Source of the DNA: Kuschelorhynchus macadamiae
Taxonomy: Eukaryota > Arthropoda > Insecta > Coleoptera > Curculionidae
Length of the DNA: 64,000 nt
Assembly (NCBI GenBank): GCA_030620095.1
Contig: JAUTXW010000066.1
Span: 62,001 to 126,000 of the forward strand
Reading direction: 5' to 3'
In this document: positions 23,580-34,962 of the stretch, piece after piece
Layout of the letters: each line of letters starts with the position of its first letter
Position numbering within the stretch: position 1 is the stretch's first letter
The notes under the pieces: generated by a model
Told to the model about the DNA's origin: nothing
The model's database searches: none
Seen by the model: the letters and a program-made list of their open reading frames with translations, nothing else
Position numbers and translations under genes: made by a program

Positions 23580-24468
23580 GTAAAAATATTTACCACAAGT
23601 TATTTAAAATAAACGTTGCATGCTGAAATTAAAAAAAAAATAGAAAATTCGTTTTAATTTTAGCCTCTCCCTATTTTACCTTTGGAAATTATAATATAAA
23701 AAAGTTTTCCATTTCTATTCACCAATCATTTAAGTTAGTAATATTACAAAACTATTGCCTAAGGGAATATTTTGTTCACTGGATACTATTATAAAATAAT
23801 AAATTAAAAATTTTCTTAATACAAAATTTTGAGTGTTTTCATTAATATACTTGACAATTATTCGAATCCAATTAAAGTTGAGTTTAATTATTTGCCTACA
23901 TTTCTGATATATAGCAAACCATTTTAATGTCTACTGATATAAATTCCTATAAAAATTGTCCCACAAGTGACTTCAATATCTTTTTCTGAAAGTCAAAAGC
24001 TTTCCGAAAGTGATATGTGTCAACAATTGCCCACTGCTGTGTACTGGAATTATTTATATTTGTTTTGTATTTATATGAAATTAATTTATTTTTATCGAAT
24101 AATTTTTTAATTTTGAAAAAGTATTTAACTCCAAAAATCAATTCTTCAAGTTTTTTAGTTTCAAAAATTTTGGCACTATTTAAACTATTCTGTGTAAATG
24201 TATGATGTATTAAAAAAAAGAGAGATCTTTGAGGAATATAATCAAAAGAAATGATACCAAAACACTTTATGCTATACCATACTTTTTTGTGTTTTGAATT
24301 TATCATAAATTCTGCATATTTTTTGCATAATTTATCAAAAATTAACGGTTTTTGAAATACGAAGGTTTTATAATTTTGAAAAAAAATTCAAACCCTTAAA
24401 ACATGTGGTATATTAAATAAACAAAGCTGGTGGTTGCTTTTTTGAGACACCCTATATACATTAATATA
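23580..24468. other. Intron, no gene
   Basis: AT-rich. GACACCCTATATA at 24446-24458 is the right-hand-type end of a CAGGGTG mariner whose partner I did not find. It abuts the foldback that starts at 24469. Confidence 0.45.
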
Positions 24469-25905
24469 CAGGGTGTTAAAAAAGTATGCTGCGGAACTTT
24501 AAGGAACAATTGTTTGCATGATTTTAAGACAAAAAGTTCACATAAACATAGGTCCAAAAATAAATAGTTTTGAAGATACTGAGGGTTAAAATTCTCTGAA
24601 GAAAAGGGTTTTTTTATCATAAGTTCTATATCACTCTAGATTTGTTTATCAAATTTGGTATTTATCTTTTACCCAACGGTACGCCTCTGCTTTTTATAAA
24701 AACAAATTATTTTTGAAATCCCCATTTAATTTAGAGCCAGTTTGGACCCTAGACTTACTTTCGTACGACGCATCTTCATGCATCTTACTGCAAACCTAGG
24801 GCAAATTTGCAATGGTAATTTTATGCAAAAACCGCTTCTATTTATTTTTTATGAAACATACTTATTGGAAAGTTGGCGCGTGTACTACTGAGATTAGTAC
24901 TCATGAAAAGAAGTAATTATAATTTGAAATAATTCACTGAGTGATTATTCGGTCAGGGTCATATCCCCTTTTATCTCCCGAACTTATTTTTGCGACGACA
25001 CTTTTTTCCTTGTTTTTTCCTGTTCCTATTACCATTCACGAGCTCCTTTTTAGCTTTTTTTTATTTAATTTAATAAAGTCTACCTATATGTACCGCTTAA
25101 TGAAACCAACATTTTCTTAGAAAATTTTAACAAACACTCTGCAATTTAATCTACTAGTCAAAAAAACCAAAAGTGGCAAGGTGGGCTTTGGTAAACGGCA
25201 ATAATTCATTTGTTTATAACAATAACATGATAGTTATTAAAACTTGTGATTAAGGTGTGCTAGTGTGGTTTTTAAAAGTTCATTTAATTTTCCAATTCAA
25301 GTGTTATAAACAAATGTATTACTGTCGTTTAGCAAAGCTTGCCGGTCTAAGTTTTTTACTAGGGGATTAAATTGCAGTTTGTTTCTTAAATGTTCCTAGT
25401 ATAAAATTATCACTGGAAAATTGCATTAGGATTGCAGTAGATGCATGAAAACAGTTTTTTACGCGAAAACCGTGCGTCGTGCGAAAGTAAGTCTAAAAAC
25501 CGAATTTGCTCCAAATAAAATGGGGATTTCAAAAATAATATTTGTTTTCAGAAAAAGCAGTGGCGTACAATTTTTTACTTAAAACATATTCAGTCCAAAC
25601 TCATACGGACGCCACTGTTAGAAATTTTAAAAAAAGTTTGCGTCAAAAACTGCCCTCTAATGAGTAAAAGATGTACACCAAATTTGATACAAATATCTAG
25701 AGTGATATAAAAGTTATGATAGAAAAACAATTTTTTTTCATAGAATTTTAACACACTGTATTTTGAAAACTATTCATTTTCGGGCTTATGTTTATAGAAA
25801 CTTTTTGTCTCAGAATCAGGCAAAGAATCATCCCTTAAAGTTTGGCACCGTACTTTTTTAACGACAAATAACCGAGATATTTAAGGAGTTATCTGGACCA
25901 CCCTC
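24469..25905. repeat. Non-coding foldback (giant inverted repeat) with mariner-type ends
   Basis: It begins TA/CAGGGTGTTAAAAAAGT and ends CCACCCTCTA. The left arm from 24469 and the right arm back from 25905 pair over several hundred bases: TATCACTCTAGAT (about 24630) with its mirror at about 25698, ATCCCCATTTAATTT (about 24720) with its mirror at about 25525, GACTTACTTTCGTACGACG (about 24751) with its mirror at about 25480, and CATTTGTTTATAAC (about 25210) with its mirror at about 25305. The right arm has about 40 extra bases near its outer end. No transposase is encoded. It is a non-autonomous element mobilised in trans. Confidence 0.85.
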
Positions 25906-26044
25906 TACTCTCGTATACTAAAATCTTTCACTCAACTTTTTAAATGTATCTAATCTAAACTAACATACTAAATACTGATTTTGTTTCTTAAGTTAGTAGT
26001 ATATAACAATTTGCTTCCCAAAAGAACAAATCGATATGTTTTAG

Positions 26045-26242
26045 CTAAAGAGGGGAAAGATAGAACCTAACGGGAGTAGCTGCTGTAACAATAACCAAAA
26101 CACGGCACAGAGGAGGGAGTTCGTTATGCATAATAAAGCGCCTATGTGGAACGAGAACAGTCAAGTTTATCAGTTGGATTTCGGAGGCAGGGTGACGCAG
26201 GAATCTGCTAAAAATTTTCAAATTGAGTTTAGAGGGAAACAG
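26045..26242 (+). CDS. TULP4: TULP4/TUSP-like gene, tubby-domain exon
   Basis: The acceptor ATGTTTTAG precedes 26045 and the exon ends at CAG before GTAAAA, phase 0 at both sides. It begins LKRGKIEPNGSSCCNNN, then carries the conserved tubby core REFVMHNKAPMWNENSQVY, QLDFGGRVTQESAKNFQIEF, RGKQ. These are the classic strands of the C-terminal tubby barrel (the family motif is 'HNKxPxWN...GRVT..S.KNFQ'). The wording is that of tubby-related protein 4 rather than TUB/TULP1-3. In mammals TULP4 is a putative substrate receptor of a Cullin-type ubiquitin ligase through its SOCS box, which would be encoded left of this window. The start was chosen at the only acceptor that keeps the frame open. An 85%-like hairpin repeat begins 39 bp beyond the donor. 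Confidence 0.95.
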
Positions 26243-26280
26243 GTAAAATATTATCATACCTAATAAGTTTAAAATTTTTA

Positions 26281-26512
26281 TCAAAATACCTAAGAGTTCT
26301 AACCACACTTCACCATAACTTGTTACGTTCTGGACGCGCGTTTCGCTAAACAAGTTAGCATCATCTGCAGATAATATAAAACTTTTATTAAAATAAAATT
26401 TAAAATTAAAAGTTTTATGTCATCTGCTGACGATGCTAACTTGGTTAGCGGAACGCGCGTCTAGAATGTAACAAGCTGTGGTGTAGTGTGGTTAGAACTC
26501 TTGTATTTTGAC
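26281..26512. repeat. Hairpin (MITE-like) repeat beside the tubby exon
   Basis: Two arms of about 110 bp, centred near 26396, face each other: TCAAAATAC..AGAGTTCTAACCACAC on the left and GTGTGGTTAGAACTCTTGTA on the right, with GACGCGCG and CAAGTTAGCATC in both. By eye the arms agree at roughly 85% of positions. It has no coding potential and is probably a miniature inverted-repeat element. Confidence 0.88.
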
Positions 26513-26664
26513 CTATCTTCCACCACAGGTTCCAGTGTTAGAACTTAAAATTTTTAATTATATTATTATTCATATTAGTAATAGTACTAATAATAATATT
26601 AATAATAATGATAATACATGGATACAATCTCAACGTGATCAAATTCAAACACCACAAATAGAAT

Positions 26665-27419
26665 TTGATCACAAAGGTGGAAGTTAGAAGCTTTATTAAG
26701 GGAACGAGCAACTGGCAGCCGCCAGGAGTTGACGATATTCACAATTTCTGGAATAAGAAATTTGAGGTCCTCCATAAAGCTATGTCCCGTCATTTGACCA
26801 AAGTAATGCATAATCCGGAGGCAACCCCCGAATTTCTAATTTCTAAACTATGCTAGCCAAAAGCAATAGGACAGAGGACCGGTCCCAGTACAGTCCCATC
26901 ACTTGTTTGTTCACTGTACAAATGTACATAATCCGAACAGGATGCAGTGCAAATCGTATGTATCACCTTATTGTCAGATAAAAGGATGCAAAGATCAACT
27001 TGTCATCGACACAGTAGTGTTTAAGCAGGCACAGAAGAAACAACGCAACATACACACTTAAAAAGGCGTTTGACCACATTCCTAACTCATAGACATACTA
27101 GGAATATACAAATTTCACCTTCATCATCATCATCAATTTTCTGGCAATTATCAAGCACGAGTGGAGAACAAACTTGAGGATCTATAATAGCGATCAATCT
27201 CTTACCACGGATGAGATACACATCGATTGGGTAATTTGCCAAGAAGATTCGTTAAGTCCACTTTGGTACTGCTTAACGATGACCCTCTCTCCACGTTGCT
27301 CAACAATACAAGACATGGCTTCAACATCAAAGCCAATAGAGACAATACCCGAACCATATCCCACCTTCTGTATGTTGATGATATATTAAGCTCTATGAAG
27401 GAAACCATAAACAACTAAA
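26665..27419 (+). pseudogene. R2-type LINE RT, copy A, N-terminal to YVDD part
   Basis: The frame 26665-26856 reads ITKVEVRSFIKGTSNWQPPG and HNFWNKKFEVLHKAMSRHL. After breaks, 27001-27110 resembles the 'YKKAFDHIPNS' palm block, and overlapping frames at 27174-27418 carry QEDSLSPLWYCL and SHLLYVDDI. The catalytic YVDD is still present, but the reading frame changes at least three times. It would have reverse-transcribed the element's RNA at the nick made by its own endonuclease. Confidence 0.8.
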
Positions 27420-27449
27420 AAAGCTTATTGACCTGACATGCATCTACTC

Positions 27450-29769
27450 CAGCCATGTCAAACATGCGGCCCAGTGAGCATTTTTCTGCGGCCTAAATCA
27501 GTTTTGAAAACGCCAGATAATGCGGCCCGCGAACAAGTTGAAAACCGTTTTTGAAAGCGCGCGTCGCTGCAATAACGATTGGTTTAATAAAATGTACAAT
27601 TGTACATAGTGCCATCTATGTTTAGGAGAATGAACTACACATACTCAACCTAAAGCCAAACGTTATCTGGTTTGTTCCAGAAGAGAAATCACAATCCGTA
27701 TATAAGCCGTGTTCGATTGAGTTCAGTCGTTCGGTGTTTAGTCAGTTATGAGTCAGTTACGATAGAGTTTCGAGTTGAGTTGCACACTTATTGTTACAAC
27801 ACTTAACCCTACTTATTATAATTTATTTCGGATACAGTTTTTAACATGTCTCTTTCAAAACCGAGTGGAAGTAAAAGGAAACTTGTAGATGAGCTTCGTA
27901 TCTTTCAAGAAAAGTGGGAATAAGAGTTTTTTTGCTGTGAAGTGAAAGCAAAAATTATTTGTTTGATTTGTAACAGTACGGGTTGGTGTCCCAAAATTAT
28001 ATAATATAAAACGTCACTATGATATTCATAAAACTATGTTTGACAAGTATACAGGCATGGTCAGAAACGAAAGGTTAAATAAGTTAAAATCAGGGTTGAA
28101 AGATCAGCAGCTTATGTTTACACGTCCAAAGCAAGAAAATGAATCTGTCCTTCAAGCGAGCTACGTACTGTCGGAGTTGATCGCGAAACACTCAAAACCA
28201 TTTGTTGAAGGTGAATTTACAAAAGAGTGGCCGCGGAAATTGTAAGTTTCGGAAGCGTGAAGGCATTTCAAAATATATCCTTGTCCCGGAATATTGTCGC
28301 TGAAAGAGTTACTGAGTTAGCTGCCAATATAAGTGATCAGATAAAAACAAAATCAGGCTCTTTCATTGCATTTTCTATTGCCTGTGACGAAAGTCCGGAT
28401 GTGTGTGGTGTGGCGCAACTCGCTGTTTTTCTTCGTGCGGTTGATAGAGCTACCAATGGGTACGAAGAATTACTGGAATTGGTACCATTGCGTGATACAA
28501 CAACTGAGAAGGATATTTTCAATACTGTTTATGGACTTCTGTAAAAGTACAATTTAGATTTGTCAAAACTGCGTTCCGTTGCAACAGACGGAGCCCCTTC
28601 AATGACTGGAGTAAAAAATGGCTTCGTTAGACAAAGATCAGAGAAACGGGCAGTGATAAACCAGATTTTCATCATATTCATTGTATAAACCACCAAGAAG
28701 TTTTATGCTCAAAAGTGATCAAGTTGGAAAGTGTTTTAAAGTCAGTGAAAAAAATTATAAACTTCATAAGGTCACGAGGCCTTAATCAGCGACAGTTTTC
28801 TGCATTTTTACGTGATTTAGAAAGTAAGTACACTGGTTTACCATATTATGCAGAGGTGCGATGGCTTTCGTGTTATATGGTACTCGACTGGTTTTGGAAA
28901 CTCAAAGAAGAAATACGCGTTTTCATGGAAACAAAAGGTGAAGATGCCAGCTTATTATGCGATGTACCTTTTTTTACAAGATCATTCATGGTAGATATCA
29001 CAAAACACTTGTCGGACTTAAATACGAAATTGCAAGGACCACGCCAAGTTATTGCAGATATGTATGATCATGTGAAAGCTTTCAAATGTGAGATGATGTT
29101 GTGGGAAAAACAGTTAACAGAGGATAATCTGTCACATTTTCTGACTTATAAGGCATATCAAGAAAGCACAAGTGTCCCAATATAATACAAAATATATTCA
29201 GAGAAAATGAGAAGAATTCTGGCAGAATTTGAGAAGCGTTTTCAGGATTTTAAGACCCAAGAAAACAATTTTTCTCTATTTACTGGTCTTTTCCCTATCG
29301 ATATTGATAAAGTTCCCCCTCACTTGCAAATGGAAGTAATCGAGATCAGTGTCAGACCCATTTAAAACAAAAATTTGATAGAGTTGGTACATTCGAATTT
29401 TATAAGTACTTGCCTGTTTAATACAGAAAAATGAGAAAATTTGCCTGTAAAATCCTGTCAATGTTTGGAAGTACCTATAAGTGTGAACAACTGTTTTCTT
29501 TGATGAAAGAAAACAAATCTCCTGCAAGATCGCGATTGACGGACGCACACTTGGACGCAGTTTTAAAAGTTATTTCCGCCGATAAATTCGCGCCACAAAT
29601 AGACTTAATTGAAGACAAAAAATGTAATGTTTGTAGTTTTTTGTAACGTCCTTTTTATTTAATAAACAGACTTGTCCTATAATAGTACTTTTTCCCAAGA
29701 TTTTCAGTAGTTTGTCTTCTTTAGGATAAGGTTTTGCGGCCACCAGTGACTTTGAGTTTGACACGGCTG
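27450..29769 (+). mobile_element. hAT transposon copy 1, exact 8-bp target duplication
   Basis: The element starts CAGCCATGTCAAAC and ends GTTTGACACGGCTG (an inverted pair with one mismatch) and is flanked by ATCTACTC at 27442-27449 and 29770-29777. The same junction uninterrupted can be read in LINE copy B near 61013-61023 (CATCTTCTCGAAAGAC), confirming the insertion into copy A. Length is 2,320 bp, matching the sister copy at 37224-41738 once its insertion is removed. Subterminal GCGGCC motifs occur at both ends. Confidence 0.97.
27846..29645 (+). pseudogene. hAT transposase copy 1 (BED-finger/GTF2IRD2-like type), broken
   Basis: Starting at the ATG of 27846 it reads MSLSKPSGSKRKLVDE, meets a stop after KWE (about 27920), and continues with a BED-type zinc finger (CCEVKAKIICLICNST, then KRHYDIHK). 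Later frames are 28036-28245, 28227-28544 (FIAFSIACDESPDVCGVAQL, with the RNase-H-like Asp), 28715-29185 and the C-terminal dimerisation block at 29431-29645 (MFGSTYKCEQLFSLMKENKS, SRLTDAHLDAVLKV). At least four frame changes or stops make it inactive. The family resembles insect genes annotated as 'general transcription factor II-I repeat domain-containing protein 2-like'. Confidence 0.88.
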
Positions 29770-30029
29770 ATCTACTCGGAAGACATCTATATGGAATTTG
29801 GAATAGAAAGCCTTAAACATCAAAAAAGGCAAAGTCATTAATGGTGATTTAGCCCTACCCAATAGAGAAATAGTTCTAGCTATGAATCAAGGAGAGACCT
29901 ATAAATACTTAGGATTCCAACAAGCTAGATTGCTCCAGGATAACCAAAAAAATGACGTAGCTGAAAGATCAATACGTTCGAAGAGTGAGCTCTTCTGAAG
30001 ACGCCCAATTAACACCTATGCTGCGTCCG

Positions 30030-31000
30030 TGCTGACCTAGAGTTTCGGAATCTTGAAATGGACTAACACCGAGCTAGAAGGACTACAACAAACTGCTCTC
30101 GTAATGATGACCAAGTATAAGTCACATCACCCAAGGTCATCAACTCTCCGAATGTCCTTACCACGAAGAGAAGGTAGAAGATTCCTTGTTAACTTGACTA
30201 ATTCACACTCGCGACAGCTGCAAACATTGAGAGCTTTCTTCAACAATAAGGCACAAACATCAAGCCACCACTGCACAGTGACCTTAAGTGATAACTCGTA
30301 CTCTCCACTCAACCTCTCAAGTGACAACATCATCCTAAAGTCATTTTCAGACCTCGACAAACAAGAACAGTAGGCTCAAGTGGCAGTGCACGGCTGACAT
30401 CACAATGACTTGAATCAGCCACACGCAGATAAGGAAGCATTAAACAGGTGGCTGAAGGATGGACAACTATTCCCAGAGACAGAAGGATTTGTAATGGTAA
30501 TAAAGGATCAAGTTATTAACACACGAAATTACACAAAATTCATCATCAAAGACCGGTCCGTTAAATCCGATAAGTGTCGAAAATATAGCGAGAGATCAGA
30601 GACTATACAGCATATAACATCTAGCTGCACTTACCAGCAAACACCGACTATCTCCAGCGCCATACCCAGGTATGTAACATCATACACTAGAAGCTTGCCA
30701 ATAAATACGGGTTCCTGAACACATTTGTGCCCTATTATAAATACCAACCAAGTTCAGTGCTTAAAAATAATGCCTTCAAACTATACTACGACCGGGCAAT
30801 TATCATCGACACACGGGTGACGAATAATCGGCCTAATGTGGTACTGTTATATAAGGAAACAAAGACAGCGTATTATCAAGAGAAAATGGAACAAATATGC
30901 GGAGCTGTCCATCGAAATACAGCAGATGTAGCGACTGAATAAGGTTCATGTGATACCGATTATCGTATCACCAATTGGACTAGTTCCAAAAACACTAGAA
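30030..31000 (+). pseudogene. R2-type LINE, copy A, thumb to endonuclease part
   Basis: The frame 30053-30373 (KWTNTELEGLQQTALVMMTK, LPRREGRRFLVNLTNSHSRQL) covers the thumb and post-RT region. The frame 30410-30718 ends with a Cys/His cluster, VKSDKCRKYS and ETIQHITSSC. The frame 30727-30942 is the restriction-like endonuclease, where the expected PD reads PN (RPNVVLL), so a metal-binding Asp is lost. Copy B keeps RPDVILL at this place. Confidence 0.8.
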
Positions 31001-31185
31001 CAGAACCTGAAAATCATAGGACTGCATACTAATACATTTATCGACATCCAGAAGGCAGTCCTGCTCACACAGTGAGAAAATTCTTACAGGACAACACATA
31101 GAACTAACGGAAACCAGCCCACTCCTTTTGATGCATGCATCCGGAATGGGCTTGGAACCCAACATTTGTGGAGAAATTAAATAGT

Positions 31186-31525
31186 CCAATTTTTTTTACA
31201 CTACGCACTTACGCACCATAATGCCCAAGAACTCGTGCAAAAATATCAAAAATATTCCAAATACTCACATAATAGACTAAGAAAAATATGCTTGACGTGT
31301 TGACTCGACAAAGCAACACCGCTTTGCTGGCTTTACTGGTTTAACAGTTCTGTAAAATTCCGTATCCTACGATTGAGAAAAACGCAGTGTTCTTATTGGT
31401 TTTTAAGCAATGGCATTGTAATAAAAATAATAATAATAATAGGCATAATAATTTGGCACTTTCAATGTTGTATTCAGATTAGTCCCGATTTGACAACATT
31501 GGCATGTTCAGTGCAAAACATGAGA
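31186..31525. other. Intron spacer, no gene
   Basis: Short AT-rich stretch with a small AAT/AATAATAAT run near 31422-31441. Nothing else recognised. Confidence 0.45.
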
Positions 31526-31529
31526 TACT

Positions 31530-31850
31530 GGTCCAGGAGAGGTTTAGTGTAAATGTTTGGCTGGGATATTAGCTACAACGTCTTATCGCAAATAATGGAC
31601 CAGTTCGGTGGCATCCCCGTTTCCCGAACCTGATAGCACTCGGCTTTTTTTGTGAAGCGCAATCAAACATTTCTTTATAACGCACCTCAGCAAATTTTAA
31701 AAATATTACAAGACTGTATTCAAGAAGCCTAGTTTAAGTGTTGAAAGCTTCAAAATGTTGTGGACGAAAACGCTTTGGTGGCTCAATTTCAGGGATAGGT
31801 ATCTCGATTTGTGTTAGGTACTTAGTATTTATTTGTTATTCAAATAAAAG
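31530..31850 (+). pseudogene. Mariner transposase relic (DD40/41D group), very decayed
   Basis: Broken frames still spell ERFSVNVWLGY near 31538, then a worn copy of the 'GPV.WP.RSPDL.PLDFF' block (GPVRWHPRFPNLIALGFF, 31600-31655), and a C-terminal SFKMLWTKTLWWLNF. It matches the domain order of the mariner at 21037 but keeps no usable frame. Termini were not found. Confidence 0.6.
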
Positions 31851-31861
31851 TCTTTATTATA

Positions 31862-33216
31862 GATAGAAATGGCATACTCCCAGAACATCAATCGGGGTTC
31901 TGTAAAAATCACAGCTGTATAACAGCTCTAGCCAAAGTCACCGACGATATTCTTATTGAAAATGATAAAAATAACTTAACCGTACTCATACTGTTAGACT
32001 ACTCGAAGGCATTTGATTTGATCAACCATTTTGTTAAATCTCCTACACTATCTGGGATTCTCGGCGGGCACTATTTCGTTCTTTTCCAATTACCTACTTA
32101 ATAGATCTTAAGCAGTTAGAATGCGCAAAGGTATGTCAAACTTTGCACCTGTTGCACCTGTGAGTGGAGTTTCCCAGCGTTCTGTTTTAGGACCACTTTT
32201 GTTTACTCTGTTTACGTCACAGTTTTGTACGGTTCTTCGGCATTGTAAATCCTACTTTTATGCAGACGATACGCAAATTTACTTCTCTTTGCAAGTAAAA
32301 GATCTCCATGCTTCATGTGCTCTGATTAATCAAGACTTAGAATCACTATAATATTTCAACAAAATACTGTTTAAAGCTTAACCCCTCCAAATCTCAAGTG
32401 ATGTTATTTGGTAGGGCAGCTGCTCGCTTCAGTTGTTTAAATGATGTCAGTGTTATTCTTAACAATGAAAGGCTTCACCTCACCGACCAAGCAAAAATTC
32501 TGGGAGTCGTTGTAGATTTTAGGCTCAATTTTCCAGTCATATTACCAATATTATTAAAAAGGCATTTCATAATCTAAGACTCATTTACTCCATACGCCAT
32601 TTGCTGAATAAAAAATTTCGTATATTGCTATGTGATTCGTTGGTATTGTCTCTCCTTAATTATGGAGATGTGGTGTATGGTCCGAATTTGCTTTGTGCTG
32701 ATGCCCGTAAAGTCCAGCTTATTCAGAATGCCTGCGTTCGGCTAATTTGTGGCTTGGAAAGGAGGGATCACATTACCGTTCATTTGAATAATATTGGTTG
32801 GCTAGTGATGGGGAAAAGAAGAACTCTACAATATCTAGTTTTCCCTGACAAAGTAATAACAGCACAAAAACCTCCCTATGTGTATCGAAAGCTTAGATTC
32901 AGAACATCAATCCACAACTTAAACATCAGATTCAAAAACATGCTAACTCCTCCTCAGCACAAAACCTCTCAATTTCGTGGATCATTTTTATATAACGTAA
33001 CTAAGCTATAAAATAGAGTTCCTGGTTCCATCAAATCGTTTAGTGTCTGTAGATTTAAGCAAAATAACGCACTGATCATGGGATACACTGGGTTGAGTGT
33101 AAGAGAGCTGCTCATGATGATGAGTGCCTTTGTCGATATTTTATTTTGAATTGTTATTATTAATTTTATTAACATTGTATCTTGTCGACAATAAAAGCAT
33201 TCATTATTATTATTAC
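31862..33216 (+). mobile_element. LINE with (ATT)n tail, 5'-truncated
   Basis: Reverse transcriptase blocks in order: NGILPEHQSGFCKNHSCITA (from about 31867), LILLDYSKAFDLINH (about 31985-32030), GVSQRSVLGPLLFTLFTSQF (about 32166), YADDTQIYFSL (about 32262), then the thumb with LLNYGDVVYGPNLLC (32640-32700) and the C-terminal piece TSQFRGSFLYNVTKL. It ends in ATTATTATTATT at about 33203-33215. A Jockey/CR1-like group is plausible. It is inserted in the last TULP4 intron, 375 bp before the final exon, in gene orientation. Confidence 0.82.
32121..33011 (+). pseudogene. LINE reverse transcriptase, partial
   Basis: The frame 32121-32351 carries the palm with VLGPLLFTLFTSQFCTVL and the catalytic YADDTQIYF. 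The frame 32601-33011 carries the thumb/connection (SLVLSLLNYGDVVYG, NACVRLICGLERRDH, LGWLVM-like GWLVMGKRRTLQYL). A frame change lies between 32351 and 32601. It belongs to the element at 31862-33216 and cannot make a complete enzyme. Confidence 0.82.
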
Positions 33217-33590
33217 TTCCACCATTTCCGCACGATTTGGATTAATGTGTTTAATTTCGTGAGGTTCGTATTGAAGCGGTGCATTTAGCTGTAATACGAA
33301 AATCATATACTTCCATTTGAAAATTTCGAGTAATTTCAAAAAAAGTGATTTTATCAATTTTGAGCCACGCTGTAACACAAATTAACCTTAACAATTAACA
33401 ACTCAATTACACCCGCTATAGTTAATGAAATATCACAGAGATTATTATGATACAAAATGATACAACAGATCAAGACAAGTAATCAATTTGACAATGTGTG
33501 ATAGCGTTCATATCAAAACAATTCTGTCTCCCTGTTATTATGTCTATGTAAAAAACTGAGTAATTATAAACGTATATTTTTTAATTGCAG

Positions 33591-33707
33591 GTCATGCAGT
33601 TTGGCAGGATAGATGGCAACGCCTACACACTCGATTTCCAGTATCCTTTCTCGGCGTTGCAGGCTTTCGCAGTCGCCTTGGCCAACGTGACGCAGCGACT
33701 GAAATAG
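33591..33707 (+). CDS. TULP4: TULP4/TUSP-like gene, terminal exon with stop codon
   Basis: The acceptor TTTTTTAATTGCAG precedes 33591. The exon is phase 0 and ends at TAG (33705-33707). It encodes VMQFGRIDGNAYTLDFQYPF, SALQAFAVALANVTQRLK. This is the last strand and the hydrophobic central helix (ALQAFAVALANV) of the tubby barrel. The ending TQRLK is the TULP4-type C-terminus, where TUB/TULP1-3 end differently. Together with 26045-26242 it gives the best evidence for the gene's identity. It is separated from the previous exon by a 7.35-kb intron holding two LINEs and a hAT. Confidence 0.95.
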   Translation, partial: VMQFGRIDGNAYTLDFQYPFSALQAFAVALANVTQRLK

Positions 33708-34531
33708 TTGACGCTGTTGTTCCACCGTGCCAACGGGACGTGCAGGTGTCGTGTCGGTGATATCAACAGTTTTTGTCCGTTTTGTCAGATAGAAAGTCGC
33801 CAGTCGCATCGGGCTAATCGATCTTAAGGCTACTTAGGCTCGGCTGTACAGAATCATTCAACATAAAGTGAAAATCCCTCTTTTTCACCTTAAACTATCA
33901 TTAAAAAAAATCAAGGTAGCCATTTGATGTATTTTTTTTCTGAAGAAAAATCAGTTTTTAAAAATCAATTTTGAAAAAGCTCTTATCTTTCCTATTCTTA
34001 ATATACAGTGGTTACAAAAACTTCGCTCCGATGATTAGAGACAAAAATGAAAGAACAAAAGAATTGGCACGTAACATTGGGTATATGTTAAATTTCATAT
34101 TATTCTTTGAATAGCACCAAAATTGGGGTTGGCCATCATGGTTTTTAAAAAATGTTAGACCAAAACTGGAAAAAACATTATTTTACAACTAAAATATTTC
34201 ATTTTATCTTATCTAAAACTATTGTAATTCTTTATTTAAAGTCGATTATTCATTATTAAAACAATTGAATTAAAATATTTTGCTTAAATGAAGGTTAAAA
34301 CAAATATAAGCTCTGCATAATTTTCCAGATTTTCTTTTTTACGCTGGCTATGGAAAATAATAAAAATGTTAAGCAGTGACGTGCTGAAAAATACAGATGA
34401 CGTTTTCACGCTATATTGTTATAAAGTTATTATCACTTACTGAAAGTCCCATTTATTATTAAAAACTATTTTCGAATTCTTCAAACAAAAAAAAAACACC
34501 GAAAAGCTGTCTTGAGTTTTTAGACTCTCTA
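33708..34531. other. TULP4 3' UTR and downstream spacer
   Basis: After the stop, about 140 bp of GC-richer sequence (33708-33850) is plausible 3' UTR. An AATAAA-like hexamer occurs near 34366 within AT-rich DNA. No strong polyadenylation context can be chosen by eye. TA at 34530-34531 is the target side of the next element. Confidence 0.5.
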
Positions 34532-34962
34532 CAGGGTGTTCCAGCGCCAGGGACCTATTTTCGACCTTCCTTGTATTTTGGAAAAATTCAAAATAGCCAA
34601 TCGGTGTATTTTTTCTTGTAGAATCCAAAAATATCATCGAAAAAATATTTGAACCAGAAACAAAAGAGTTACGCTATGCATCAGGTGTTTTTTTAAATGG
34701 AATGTATGTTTTTTTATACGATTTTTGGAAAGAGTGATTTTTTTTATGTCCGTTCTGATTAAAAGATTTGATTTTGCGATAGCTGTTTATATTACATTTT
34801 AATGTTTTACAAACTAAAATTTTAGCTTCACCTGTTTAAAATATACGATAAGTTGGTATAGGTGATCAAGGTAAAATGACGTTTGAATGCTTTGTCAATA
34901 AAAATTGACATTATTTTAATTATTGTCGAAGTCTTCACCTAAAAAATATATATTTGACTCTG

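Larger units (their letters stand above)
26660..31185 (+). mobile_element. R2-type (RLE) LINE, copy A, split by a hAT
   Basis: The parts at 26660-27449 and 29770-31185 form one non-LTR element; the hAT at 27450-29769 interrupts it. The fragments in order are an RT N-terminal block (NWQPPGVDDIHNFWNKKF), the RT core with LLYVDDI (about 27385), the thumb and linker (KWTNTELEGLQQTALVMM, LRMSLPRREG), a C-terminal zinc-binding piece (ETIQHITSSC) and a restriction-like endonuclease block (VTNNRPNVVLL). This order, with the endonuclease last, is that of R2/R4-group elements. Copy B (48627-62290) is a homologue. The copy is 5'-truncated and full of frame breaks. Confidence 0.85.

Noticed and set aside
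26045..26353. Minus-strand frame opposite the tubby exon
   Set aside because: It is a shadow of the exon and of the adjoining hairpin repeat.
33564..33809. Minus-strand frame opposite the last TULP4 exon
   Set aside because: It is antisense to a strongly conserved coding exon and lacks any similarity of its own.
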